Below are positions 48,666 through 57,883 of a DNA stretch of 64,000 nucleotides, piece after piece. A program made the translations under genes and the position numbers. Position 1 is the first letter of the stretch; every line of letters begins with the position of its first letter. Origin of the DNA: Pseudomonas putida W15Oct28 (GTDB lineage Bacteria > Pseudomonadota > Gammaproteobacteria > Pseudomonadales > Pseudomonadaceae). Under the pieces are notes generated by a model. The model had not been told where the DNA came from and did not search any database. It saw only the letters and a list, made by a program, of their open reading frames with translations. The DNA is taken from assembly GCF_000708715.2 (NCBI RefSeq), contig NZ_JENB01000010.1:1-64000 (forward strand), written 5' to 3'.

Positions 48666-51600
48666 TTACCGCCCGCGCTTGCCTGGCAATGGCGCAAACA
48701 GGGCCTCGATTTCTTCATCTCCCATGCGCCACTGCCCAGCCTGCCCGCCATCGAGCAAGCTAGCCGCCAGTGCTGCCTTCTCTTGCTGCAACAGCTGGAT
48801 CTTCTCCTCCACGGTGCCCCGGGTGATCAGCTTGAACACGAACACTGGCTTGTCCTGGCCAATGCGGTAGGCGCGGTCGGTGGCCTGGTTTTCGCTGGCC
48901 GGGTTCCACCAGGGGTCGAAGTGGATCACCGTGTCCGCAGCCGTCAGGTTCAAGCCCACACCCCCCGCCTTGAGGCTGATCAGGAACACTTCGCTGCCCC
49001 CCTGCTGGAACTGCTGCACTGGCGTGCGCCGGTCGCGGGTCTCGCCGGTCAGCAGGCTGTAGCGGATGTTGCGTTTTTCCAGCTCCTGCTCGATCAACGC
49101 CAGCATCGAGGTGAACTGCGAGAACAGCAGCACCCGACGGCCTTCGCTCAGCAGCTCTTCGAGCATTTCCAGCAGTGCGCCCAGCTTGCCTTTGTCGGCC
49201 TGGTTGCCTTTGCTTTCCACACCTTTGACCAGGCGCAGGTCGCAGCACACCTGGCGCAGTTTGAGGAGGGCGTCGAGGATGACGATCTGGCTGCGTGCCG
49301 CGCCATTGCGGGCGATTTCGTCGCGGACTTTCTTGTCCATGGCCACCCGCACGGCCTCGTAGGTATCGCGCTGGGCGTCGCTGAGCTCGACCCAGTGCAC
49401 CATTTCGGTCTTGGCCGGCAACTCGGTGGCCACCTGCTCCTTGGTGCGGCGCAGCAGGAACGGGCGGATGCGCGTGACCAGATGGCCCAGCCGCTCAGCG
49501 TCGCCATGGCGTTCGATCGGGGTGCGGTAGTCCTGGTTGAAGCGTTTGACATCACCCAGCCAGCCGGGCATGAGGAAGTGGAAGATCGACCACAACTCGC
49601 CCAGGTTGTTTTCCATCGGCGTACCGGTCAGGCACAGGCGCTGGCCAGCCTGTAGCTCGCAGACGGCAAGGGCGGCCTTGCTGGTGCTGCTCTTGATGTT
49701 CTGTGCCTCGTCCAGCACCAGCACGTGCCAGGCCTGGGCGCGCAGGTGCTCAAGGTCGCGTGGCACCAGGGCATAGGTGGTCAGGACCAGATCGTATTCA
49801 TGCAGCTTGGCAAAATGCTTGCTGCGCCCCGGGCCATGCAGTGCCAGCACGCGTAGGTCGGGGGCAAAGCGCTGGGCTTCGTCCAGCCAGTTGGGTATCA
49901 GGCTGGTGGGCATGACCGCCAGGGCGGGTGCTTGCAGGCGCCCGGACTCCTTCTCCAGCAGCAGGTGTGCCAGAGCCTGCAGGGTCTTGCCCAGGCCCAT
50001 GTCGTCACCGAGGATGCCGCCGGTGCCCATCTCCCGCAGGGCCTGCAGCCAGTTCAGGCCTTGCTGCTGATAGGGGCGCAAGCTGGCCTGGAGCCCGGCG
50101 GGTGGGGCCACTTGCAGGTCGCGGGCATCACGCAGGCGGCGGCCCAGATCGCGCACATGCTGGCCACCTTCCCAGTGCAAGGGCAGGCCTTCGATGTCGT
50201 TCAGGCGTGCGGCGTCGGCGCGCTCCATGCGCAGGGCCGGGCCCGCTGTGGCTTCGTGCAGGTACAGCTCGCCCAGGGTGCCCATCACGGCCTTGATGCG
50301 GCCGTAGGGCAGGGCGACGCGTAACGCCGGGGCATCCAGGCGGCCGCGGTTCAGGTCGATCAACAGGTGTTCATCGTCACTGCGCCGGGCCAGTTCGTTG
50401 GGGCGCAGCAGCTCTGGGCTGCTGCGCAGCAGTTGCAACACGATGGGCAACAGGCTGTGGCGCTGGCCATCGACCACGATGCCCAGTTCCAGGTCGAACC
50501 ATTCATGGCCGGGCGCTTCGTCGATGCTGGCGTACCAGTCGTCCACCTCGTGCAGGTTGAAGGAAAAATCGCGGTGGATGTCGATCACCCAGCCGGCTTC
50601 ACGCAGGCGCGCCAAGCCGTTGCGAGCGAAGTGCAGCCAGGCCTCGTCATCGGGCAGTTGGTGCATTTCGCCAGCGCTGTCGGGCAGGGCCTTGCTCTGC
50701 CGGGTGGCGGCCTTGAAGCCGAGGTCGCGTAGCGTCTTGCGCAATGCTTGCTCGGCCTTGGGCTGGCGGCGAATGCGCTGGCTGGTGGCATCCACCAGGC
50801 GGGTCAACGGCTTCTCGTCGTTGCCGCTGGCGCGTAGGCCGTCGTAGTCGAACGACAGCGCGGCGCGGTGCTGCATCTGGCGCTGCATGCGGCCGGTCTT
50901 GGGCATGTAGGCGCTGTACTCGAGGCTGCCCAGGGTCAGGTGGGGGCGAGGCTCGATCGTGTCGATCTGTTCACTGCGGACCTTGGTGGGGGTCGGGACC
51001 TGACGGTTCAATGCGTTCAAACGATGGCTCAGGGGGATGATCAGGTGCTCGGGAACCGTCGGTGCGCTGGCCAGTTGGCTGGCAATGAACGGGTCAAGGT
51101 CATGCAGCAGCTTGCCGGTCTGCCCGCTTTCTGGGTCGACGTAATAGAGAGGGTCGACCGGCAGTGCCAGTGTGTGGGTATTTTCAGCATGGTGCCAGGC
51201 GCCGCGGTAGCTGCCGTTTTCCAGCCGCATCCAGCGAAACTCGGCGTGCAGGTCGGGGCCTTGGGCAAGAGGTGTCTGCTGTTGGTCGTACAGCAAGCGG
51301 CCGGTGGCGAGGGCATATTCGTAGAGTTCGGCGCCCTTTTTGCCTTCCAGGCGTGCGATGGGCAGGCTGTAATCCTTGCTGAGTGCATCGATCAGCCGCA
51401 GCGCACGCAAGTCTTCATCGGTCACGTACTTGGGTGTGTAGTAGATGAGCTCGGGCATCGAACTGGGCCGGCCCAGCTTCAAGCTGTCATCGGCCTGGCG
51501 GGTACCTTTGAACACGCTGAGCATGCACTGGCCATGGTTGTTGCTCACCACATAGTAGAGTGCAGGGCCTTTGCGTTTGGCGGGTTCTGTGGCAAGGGCT

Positions 51601-52013
51601 ACCGGTACTTCCAGGGCCTCGACCCAATGTGCCAGCTCGGGGGGCAGTTCAAGGGACTCCTGCGCTGCTGGCGTGACGGCAAGGGGGGCGTCAGGTGTGC
51701 CTTCGACCCAGTCCGGACCACGTTCAAGCAGATAGAGCGCCGCTGCACAGTGTTTGCAATTGTTACCGACCGGGCACGAGCAGGTGCCCTCGCACTCAAG
51801 GCCATCCTCGGTCATGTCCAGCGTGATGCGTTGATAGTAGGCGCGGCCGCCAGAGCCTGTGCACTGCGCGCGAATGGTCAGGTCCAGGATCGATACGATT
51901 TCGCTCCTGCCTTCGTCTGCATAGTCGAGGCCGCGTTGCAGCGTTTTGCGGTCAAACGCGAACCTCCAGGTGTCAAGTCCCCGGATAAAGAACTGCGCAT
52001 CGGTCTCGCTCAC
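48666..52013 (-). CDS. SWI2/SNF2-type helicase with SWIM zinc finger
   Basis: This 1115-residue protein has an N-terminal SWIM zinc finger CSCPVGNNCKHCAAALY (near residue 80) and a central region of unknown fold. The SNF2 motor has ILGDDMGLGKTLQALAHL (motif I), VLDEAQNIK (motif II, DEAQ), GVGLNLTAADTVIHFDPWWNPA (motif V) and DRAYRIGQ (VI). It may act as a DNA-translocating remodeller like RapA or HepA, but the role is unknown. The start is GTG 52013, one base after the csiV stop, so translation of the two may be coupled. Confidence 0.93.
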   Translation of the reverse strand: MSETDAQFFIRGLDTWRFAFDRKTLQRGLDYADEGRSEIVSILDLTIRAQCTGSGGRAYYQRITLDMTEDGLECEGTCSCPVGNNCKHCAAALYLLERGPDWVEGTPDAPLAVTPAAQESLELPPELAHWVEALEVPVALATEPAKRKGPALYYVVSNNHGQCMLSVFKGTRQADDSLKLGRPSSMPELIYYTPKYVTDEDLRALRLIDALSKDYSLPIARLEGKKGAELYEYALATGRLLYDQQQTPLAQGPDLHAEFRWMRLENGSYRGAWHHAENTHTLALPVDPLYYVDPESGQTGKLLHDLDPFIASQLASAPTVPEHLIIPLSHRLNALNRQVPTPTKVRSEQIDTIEPRPHLTLGSLEYSAYMPKTGRMQRQMQHRAALSFDYDGLRASGNDEKPLTRLVDATSQRIRRQPKAEQALRKTLRDLGFKAATRQSKALPDSAGEMHQLPDDEAWLHFARNGLARLREAGWVIDIHRDFSFNLHEVDDWYASIDEAPGHEWFDLELGIVVDGQRHSLLPIVLQLLRSSPELLRPNELARRSDDEHLLIDLNRGRLDAPALRVALPYGRIKAVMGTLGELYLHEATAGPALRMERADAARLNDIEGLPLHWEGGQHVRDLGRRLRDARDLQVAPPAGLQASLRPYQQQGLNWLQALREMGTGGILGDDMGLGKTLQALAHLLLEKESGRLQAPALAVMPTSLIPNWLDEAQRFAPDLRVLALHGPGRSKHFAKLHEYDLVLTTYALVPRDLEHLRAQAWHVLVLDEAQNIKSSTSKAALAVCELQAGQRLCLTGTPMENNLGELWSIFHFLMPGWLGDVKRFNQDYRTPIERHGDAERLGHLVTRIRPFLLRRTKEQVATELPAKTEMVHWVELSDAQRDTYEAVRVAMDKKVRDEIARNGAARSQIVILDALLKLRQVCCDLRLVKGVESKGNQADKGKLGALLEMLEELLSEGRRVLLFSQFTSMLALIEQELEKRNIRYSLLTGETRDRRTPVQQFQQGGSEVFLISLKAGGVGLNLTAADTVIHFDPWWNPASENQATDRAYRIGQDKPVFVFKLITRGTVEEKIQLLQQEKAALAASLLDGGQAGQWRMGDEEIEALFAPLPGKRGR

Positions 52014-52014
52014 A

Positions 52015-52587
52015 TCACTGCTCCATCATCTCCGGGTCCATCACCGGCATTTTCGGCGTGCCCGGTGGTGTCACCTTCAGCAGCACCGCCAGGTGACCGC
52101 CGTCGAGGAAGGTCAACTGGCCGCCCTTGACGTTGCTGTTGCTCTGCTTGAACTGCTCGCTTTGCAGGACGCTGCCGTTGCCGTCCAGCTGGTTCACCCA
52201 GAAGTTGGCCTCGACTGCGATAAAGCGGCCTTCAGCGATGCTCAGGTTACCCTCGATGGGGAAGTGGCCGAACTGTTCGGCGCCTTCGCCCAGGGCGATG
52301 CGGCTGGGCTCGCTGCCGACCTGCTGCTGCCAGGCCTTGTGCATCAATACGGTGTAGTCGGCGGTGGCTTCCAGGCGGGTGGCTTCGTCTTCCAGCGCCA
52401 GGCGGCGTTCGGCGTCTTTGGCCAGGCGCGGCGCACCGGCGCTCCAGTCTTCGGGGGCGAACGGGCTGGTGAAGGCGGGCACGCTGTTCTGCCGCACCAG
52501 GAGCATTTCTACCTGATACAGGCCTTCGGCGAAGGCGGCTGGCGCGAACAGCGCCAGCAGCAGGGTCAGGCAACGGATGGCACGCAT
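52015..52587 (-). CDS. csiV: CsiV-family periplasmic protein
   Basis: This 190-residue protein has a signal peptide (IRCLTLLLALFAPAAFAEG) and YQVEMLLVRQNSVPAF, DADYTVL-like and HAWQQQV-like motifs. It ends GHLAVLLKVTPP, as in the CsiV peptidoglycan-binding proteins first described in Vibrio. Mature CsiV activates LpoA and interacts with the wall in Vibrio; here that is by analogy only. It shares its orientation with mfd (nine bases downstream of mfd) and with the SNF2 helicase. Confidence 0.85.
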   Translation of the reverse strand: MRAIRCLTLLLALFAPAAFAEGLYQVEMLLVRQNSVPAFTSPFAPEDWSAGAPRLAKDAERRLALEDEATRLEATADYTVLMHKAWQQQVGSEPSRIALGEGAEQFGHFPIEGNLSIAEGRFIAVEANFWVNQLDGNGSVLQSEQFKQSNSNVKGGQLTFLDGGHLAVLLKVTPPGTPKMPVMDPEMMEQ

Positions 52588-52596
52588 GGATCTTCC

Positions 52597-55500
52597 TTAG
52601 GCAGGCTGTGGTGTCAGGCGCTCGAACAGCGCCTCCAGGGTATTGAAGCGTTCGTCGGGGCGTTCCATCGGGACCAGGAAGCGGAACTGGGTGGCGCCTT
52701 CGAACTTGTAGCGTTTGGGCTGGCCCTGGATCAGCTTGATCAGGGTCAGCGGGTCGACCGGGGTTTCGGCCTCGAACTCGAGCTTGCCGCCATTGGGGCC
52801 GGCATCGACTTTCTTGATGCCGAGCTTTTCTGCGTGCAGCTTGAGCGAAGTCAGGCGCATCAGGTTCTTGGTCGGCTCTGGCAGCAGGCCGAAGCGGTCG
52901 ATCATTTCCACTTGCAGGTCCTTGAGGCCTTCTTCGTCGGCGGCCGAGGCAATGCGCTTGTACAGGATCAGCCGTGCATGCACGTCGGGCAGGTAGCTCT
53001 CGGGGATCAGCGCCGGCAGGCGCAGGTTGATCTCCGGGCCGCCGCCCAGCGGCTGCTCGAGATTCGGTTGAGTACCCTTGCGGATCGCCTTGACCGCGCG
53101 CTCGAGCATTTCCATGTACAGGGTAAAGCCCACCGCCTGAATTTGCCCGCTCTGGCCTTCGCCCAGCAGCTCGCCGGCACCGCGGATTTCCAGGTCGTTG
53201 GTGGCCAGCACGAAGCCGGCGCCCAGGTCCTGGGTGTTGGCGATGGCCTCCAGGCGTTTTTCGGCGTCGGCGCTGACCTTCTGACGGGTAGGCGTGAGCA
53301 GGTAGGCGTAAGCCTGGTGGTGGCTACGACCAACCCGGCCACGCAGCTGGTGCAGCTGGGCCAGGCCAAACTTGTCGGCCCGCTCGATGACGATGGTGTT
53401 GGCGCTGGGCACGTCGATGCCGGTTTCTATGATGGTCGAGGCCACCAGCACGTTGAAGCGCTTGTGGTAGAAGTCGCTCATCACCTGTTCCAGCTCGCGC
53501 TCGCGCATTTGCCCGTGGCCGATGCCGATGCGTGCCTCGGGCACCAGTTCGGCAAGGTCGGCGGCACATTTTTCGATGGTTTTCACATCGTTGTGCAGGT
53601 AGTACACCTGGCCACCGCGCAGCAGCTCACGCAGCAGCGCCTCTTTCACGGTGCTGTTGTTGTGCTCCATGACGAAGGTTCGCACCGACAAACGGCGCGC
53701 CGGCGGCGTGGCGATGATCGACAAGTCGCGCATGCCGGCCACTGCCATGTTCAGCGTGCGCGGAATCGGCGTGGCGGTCAGGGTGAGGATGTCGACCTCG
53801 CTGCGCAGGGCCTTCAGCTGCTCCTTCTGGCGCACGCCAAAGCGGTGCTCTTCGTCGATGATGGCCAGGCCCAGGTCCTTGAAGCGCACATCGTCCTGCA
53901 GCAGCTTGTGAGTGCCGATGAGGATGTCGATCTTGCCTTCGGCCAGGTCGGCGGCTGCGGCTGCCACTTCCTTGGCGGACTTGAAGCGGCTCATCACTTC
54001 CACGGTCACCGGCCAGTCGGCAAAACGGTCGCGGAAGCTGTTGTAGTGTTGCTGGGCGAGCAGGGTAGTGGGCACCAGCACTGCAACCTGGCGGCCACTG
54101 TGCACGGCGATGAACGCGGCGCGCATGGCCACTTCGGTCTTGCCGAAGCCGACGTCGCCGCACACCAGGCGGTCCATCGGCTTGGGCGCCAGCATGTCGG
54201 CCCGCACGGCCTCGATGGCCGTTTGCTGGTCCGGGGTTTCTTCGAACGGGAAGCCGGCACTGAAGGTGGCGTAGTCGGCGGACGGGTCGGCAAACGCATA
54301 ACCCTTGCGCGCGGCGCGGCGGGCATAGATGTCGAGCAGCTCGGCGGCCACGTCGCGCACCTGTTCGGCGGCCTTGCGCTTGGCTTTCTGCCAGGCCTCG
54401 GAGCCCAGCCGGTGCAGCGGTGCCAGGGCATCGTCGCTGCCGGTGTAGCGGGCGATCAGGTGCAGGTTGGCCACCGGCACGTACAGCTTGGCGTTCTCGG
54501 CGTATTCCAGGGTGAGGAATTCGGCCGCCTGGCCGTCGATCTCCAGGGTGGCCAGGCCCAGGTAGCGGCCTACACCATGGTCGATGTGCACCACCGGCGC
54601 GCCTTCGCGCAGCTCGGTGAGGTTCTTGATGACCGCGTCGTTGGCGGTTTCGCCACGCTTGTCGCGGCGGCGGCGCTGCATTACTCGCTGGCCGAACAAC
54701 GGGCTTTCCGCGACCAGGGCCAGGCCTGGGTCGTCCAGCACCAGGCCGTCATCCAGCGGGGCGATGGTGATCGCCAGGCGCTCGCTACCGGTAATGAAGT
54801 CGGCCCAGCCGTCGACGGTGTGCGGGCGCAGTTTCAGCCGATCGAGCAGTTCCAGCAGCACTTCGCGGCGGCCGGCGGATTCGGCGGTGAACAGCACGCG
54901 GCCGGGGAACTGGTCGAGGAAGTTGGCCAGCTCGGCCAGCGGCTGGTTGGCCTTGGCCTCGATGGCCAGGTTAGGCAGGGCCCGCGCCGGGAAGCGCTCG
55001 CGGCCAACGCCCGGCTCGAGGTCTTCGCTGCTGACCACCACCCGCGGCCATTGCTTTAGCCGGGCGAAGCAGTCTTCCACCGGCATGAACAGCTCGGCGG
55101 GCGGCAGCAGCGGGCGGCTGAGGTCGCCGCGGCGGTCTTCATAACGCCCGCGCACGTCGTTCCAGAAGTGTTCGGCGGCCTGTTCCACGCCGGGCAGCGA
55201 AAACACCTGGGTGTCGGCCGGCAGGTAGTCGAACAGGGTGGAAGTCTCTTCGAAGAACAGCGGCAGGTAGTACTCGATGCCGGCAGGGATGATGCCGCTG
55301 GCCAGGTCCTGGAAGATCGCGCTGCGGCGGAAGTCGACGTCGAAGCGTTCACGGAAGCGTGCCTTGAAGCGTGTCACTTCCTCTTTCTGCATCGGAAATT
55401 CGCGTGCCGGCAGCAGGCGCACCGAATCCACCTTGTCGATCGAGCGCTGGGTCTCGGGGTCGAAGGTGCGCAGTGTCTCGATCTCGTCATCGAACAGGTC

Positions 55501-56046
55501 GATGCGGTAGGGCAGTTTGCTGCCCATCGGGAACAGGTCGATCAGCGCACCGCGCACGGCGAACTCGCCATGCTCGTAGACGGTGTCGACGCAACGATAG
55601 CCACTGGCCTCCAGGCGCGTGCGCATCTGCTCCACGTCGATGGTCTGGCCCACGTCCAGCACCAGGCTGCTGCCCAGCAGGAAGCGCGTGGGTGCCAGGC
55701 GGTGCAGGGCAGTGGTAACCGGCACCACGAGGATGCCGTGGCTCAGCTCCGGCAGGCGGTACAGGCTGGCGATGCGCTGGGAAATGATGTCCTGGTGTGG
55801 CGAGAACAGGTCGTAGGGCAGGGTTTCCCAGTCGGGGAACGGCAGCACTGGCAGGTCTGGGGCGAAGAAGCGCAGCTCCTGCTCCAGACGGTCGGCGGCC
55901 TGGCTGTCGGCGGTCAGCAGCAGGGTGAAGCGGCCAGCGTTGCTGGCAGCCTCGGCGATGGCAAGGCTGAGGGCGGCACCGGGCAGGTTACCCCAGGTTT
56001 GTTTGCCGGCCGTGGCCGACATGTGCGGTAGGCGCAGAACTGACAC
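52597..56046 (-). CDS. mfd: Transcription-repair coupling factor Mfd
   Basis: This 1149-residue ATP-dependent DNA translocase removes stalled RNA polymerase and brings in UvrA. The N-terminal UvrB-like region has TADSQAADRLEQELRFF. The RNA-polymerase-interaction domain comes near VHIDHGVGRYLGL. The translocase has CGDVGFGKTEVAMRAAF (Walker A), DEEHRFGVRQKE (motif II) and QLRGRVGRSHHQAYAYLL, and the D7 C-terminal domain follows. GTG 56046 is chosen over the ATG at 56145, whose first 33 residues are not family-like, and because 1149 residues is the usual length. Confidence 0.96.
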   Translation of the reverse strand: MSVLRLPHMSATAGKQTWGNLPGAALSLAIAEAASNAGRFTLLLTADSQAADRLEQELRFFAPDLPVLPFPDWETLPYDLFSPHQDIISQRIASLYRLPELSHGILVVPVTTALHRLAPTRFLLGSSLVLDVGQTIDVEQMRTRLEASGYRCVDTVYEHGEFAVRGALIDLFPMGSKLPYRIDLFDDEIETLRTFDPETQRSIDKVDSVRLLPAREFPMQKEEVTRFKARFRERFDVDFRRSAIFQDLASGIIPAGIEYYLPLFFEETSTLFDYLPADTQVFSLPGVEQAAEHFWNDVRGRYEDRRGDLSRPLLPPAELFMPVEDCFARLKQWPRVVVSSEDLEPGVGRERFPARALPNLAIEAKANQPLAELANFLDQFPGRVLFTAESAGRREVLLELLDRLKLRPHTVDGWADFITGSERLAITIAPLDDGLVLDDPGLALVAESPLFGQRVMQRRRRDKRGETANDAVIKNLTELREGAPVVHIDHGVGRYLGLATLEIDGQAAEFLTLEYAENAKLYVPVANLHLIARYTGSDDALAPLHRLGSEAWQKAKRKAAEQVRDVAAELLDIYARRAARKGYAFADPSADYATFSAGFPFEETPDQQTAIEAVRADMLAPKPMDRLVCGDVGFGKTEVAMRAAFIAVHSGRQVAVLVPTTLLAQQHYNSFRDRFADWPVTVEVMSRFKSAKEVAAAAADLAEGKIDILIGTHKLLQDDVRFKDLGLAIIDEEHRFGVRQKEQLKALRSEVDILTLTATPIPRTLNMAVAGMRDLSIIATPPARRLSVRTFVMEHNNSTVKEALLRELLRGGQVYYLHNDVKTIEKCAADLAELVPEARIGIGHGQMRERELEQVMSDFYHKRFNVLVASTIIETGIDVPSANTIVIERADKFGLAQLHQLRGRVGRSHHQAYAYLLTPTRQKVSADAEKRLEAIANTQDLGAGFVLATNDLEIRGAGELLGEGQSGQIQAVGFTLYMEMLERAVKAIRKGTQPNLEQPLGGGPEINLRLPALIPESYLPDVHARLILYKRIASAADEEGLKDLQVEMIDRFGLLPEPTKNLMRLTSLKLHAEKLGIKKVDAGPNGGKLEFEAETPVDPLTLIKLIQGQPKRYKFEGATQFRFLVPMERPDERFNTLEALFERLTPQPA

Positions 56047-56228
56047 GGGAGATTGCACTCCAAGCGTTGCGGCAAAGACACCGATTGTACCGGTGAGCGT
56101 GCCGGCTGTCAGGCTCGAAAGGGCGTGAACGCTGGCTTGCATCACTACGACAGGCGCTCATTGCCGGTTCCGCGTCGGGGCGTCATAATGTAGCCCCTTT
56201 TTTCTGTCCCTACATGTGGAAGGTTCCC

Positions 56229-57677
56229 GTGACTCAGAAGCCCGACCAGTGTCTTGGTGAGTGGATTGATCGTGAAGCTCTGGCTGAAGCGATGATCCCG
56301 CTTATCGGTCAGCTCTACCGCAACAACAACGTGGTGAGCTCGATTTATGGCCGTAGCCTGATCAACCGTTCGGTTATCTCGATCCTCAAGGCGCACCGCT
56401 TTGCGCGTCATCGTCAAGCCGACGAAACCGAACTGTCCGTCCACGAGACATTCCCCCTGCTCAAGGCCATGAGCGAGCTGAAACTGGGCGCCGCTTCGGT
56501 CGACCTGGGCAAGCTGGCCAACAAGTTCAAGCAGGAAGGCAATGGCCGCACTGCCGAGCAGTTCGTCCGTGAAGAGCTGGCCGACGTGGTTGGCCAGCAG
56601 AACGCTTCGGCGCGCAAAGGCACCGACGTTGTGCTGTACGGCTTCGGTCGCATCGGCCGCCTGCTGGCGCGCATCCTGATCGAGAAGACCGGTGGTGGCG
56701 ACGGCCTGCGCCTGCGTGCCATTGTCGTGCGCAAAGGCGCCGAGAACGACCTGGTCAAGCGTGCCAGCCTGCTGCGCCGTGACTCGGTACACGGCCCGTT
56801 CGATGGCACCATCACCATCGACGAAGCCAACAACACCATCACCGCCAACGGCAACCTGATCCAGGTTATCTACGCCAAGAGCCCGAGCGAAGTCGACTAC
56901 ACCCAGTACGGCATCGACAACGCGCTGATCGTCGACAACACCGGCGTATGGCGTGATGCCGACGGCCTGGGCCAGCACCTGGCCTGCCCGGGCGCTGCCC
57001 GCGTGATCCTCACCGCACCTGGCAAGGGCGCGCTGAAGAACATCGTGCACGGCATCAACCACGGTGACATCACTGCCGATGACAAGATCATCTCGGCGGC
57101 CTCCTGCACCACCAACGCCATCGTGCCGGTGCTGAAGGCTGTCAACGACAAGTACGGCATCATCAACGGCCACGTCGAAACCGTTCACTCGTTCACCAAC
57201 GACCAGAACCTGATCGACAACTTCCACAAGGGCAGCCGCCGTGGTCGTGCCGCGCCGCTGAACATGGTCATTACCGAAACCGGCGCCGCCACTGCTGCCG
57301 CCAAGGCACTGCCAGTGCTGAAGGGCAAGCTGACCGGCAACGCCATTCGCGTGCCGACGCCGAACGTTTCGATGGCCATCCTGAACCTGAACCTGGAAAA
57401 GGCCACCAACCGCGAGGAAATCAACGAGTACCTGCGCCAGACGGCCATGCACTCGGAACTGCACAAGCAGATCGACTACGTCAGCTCGCAGGAAGTGGTT
57501 TCGACCGACTTCGTTGGCTCGCGCCACGCCGGTGTGGTTGACGCTGAAGCCACCATCGCCAACGACAGCCGCGTTGTCCTGTACGTCTGGTACGACAACG
57601 AATTCGGTTACAGCTGCCAGGTGGTTCGCGTGATGGAAGACATGGCCGGTGTGAACCCGCCAGCGTTTCCACGCTGA
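56229..57677 (+). CDS. gap: Glyceraldehyde-3-phosphate dehydrogenase with N-terminal extension
   Basis: This 482-residue GAPDH starts TQKPDQCLGEWIDREALAEAM, with about 130 residues of extra N-terminal helix-rich sequence before the Rossmann GFGRIGRLLARIL. The core has the catalytic Cys in SAASCTTNAIVPVL and the WYDNEFGYS end. The extension marks the long class seen in pseudomonads, distinct from the 330-residue glycolytic enzyme. GTG 56229 with GGAAGG is preferred to ATG 56214, which has no ribosome site. It reads divergently from mfd. Confidence 0.92.
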   Translation: MTQKPDQCLGEWIDREALAEAMIPLIGQLYRNNNVVSSIYGRSLINRSVISILKAHRFARHRQADETELSVHETFPLLKAMSELKLGAASVDLGKLANKFKQEGNGRTAEQFVREELADVVGQQNASARKGTDVVLYGFGRIGRLLARILIEKTGGGDGLRLRAIVVRKGAENDLVKRASLLRRDSVHGPFDGTITIDEANNTITANGNLIQVIYAKSPSEVDYTQYGIDNALIVDNTGVWRDADGLGQHLACPGAARVILTAPGKGALKNIVHGINHGDITADDKIISAASCTTNAIVPVLKAVNDKYGIINGHVETVHSFTNDQNLIDNFHKGSRRGRAAPLNMVITETGAATAAAKALPVLKGKLTGNAIRVPTPNVSMAILNLNLEKATNREEINEYLRQTAMHSELHKQIDYVSSQEVVSTDFVGSRHAGVVDAEATIANDSRVVLYVWYDNEFGYSCQVVRVMEDMAGVNPPAFPR

Positions 57678-57697
57678 TCCGCTTGTAAGGCAATGAA

Positions 57698-57730
57698 AAA
57701 ACGGGAACCTTCGGGTTCCCGTTTTTTTTT
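57698..57730 (+). terminator. Intrinsic terminator after gap
   Basis: AACGGGAACC-TTCG-GGTTCCCGTT with nine following T residues. Confidence 0.93.
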
Positions 57731-57752
57731 GCCCGAAACCAGTCGAGCTTTT

Positions 57753-57869
57753 TGTAGGAGCGGCCTTGTGTCGCGAAAGGGCCGCAGAGCGGCCCCGGGA
57801 TTTCAGCAGTGATGCAAAAAATGCCGGGGCCGCTCTGCGGCCCTTTCGCGACACAAGGCCGCTCCTACA
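57753..57869. repeat. Inverted REP pair (TGTAGGAGCGGCC type)
   Basis: TGTAGGAGCGGCCTTGTGTC... and its reverse complement close to the apbE start (12-14 bp). The family is shared with 17994-18110. Confidence 0.92.
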
Positions 57870-57883
57870 CTGACCGTGCTGGC

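Noticed and set aside
51946..55059. Forward frame of 1,037 codons opposite csiV and mfd
   Set aside because: It is antisense to well-identified genes; GC-rich codon use makes long shadow frames, and the peptide is rich in Gln, His and Ala without domain motifs.
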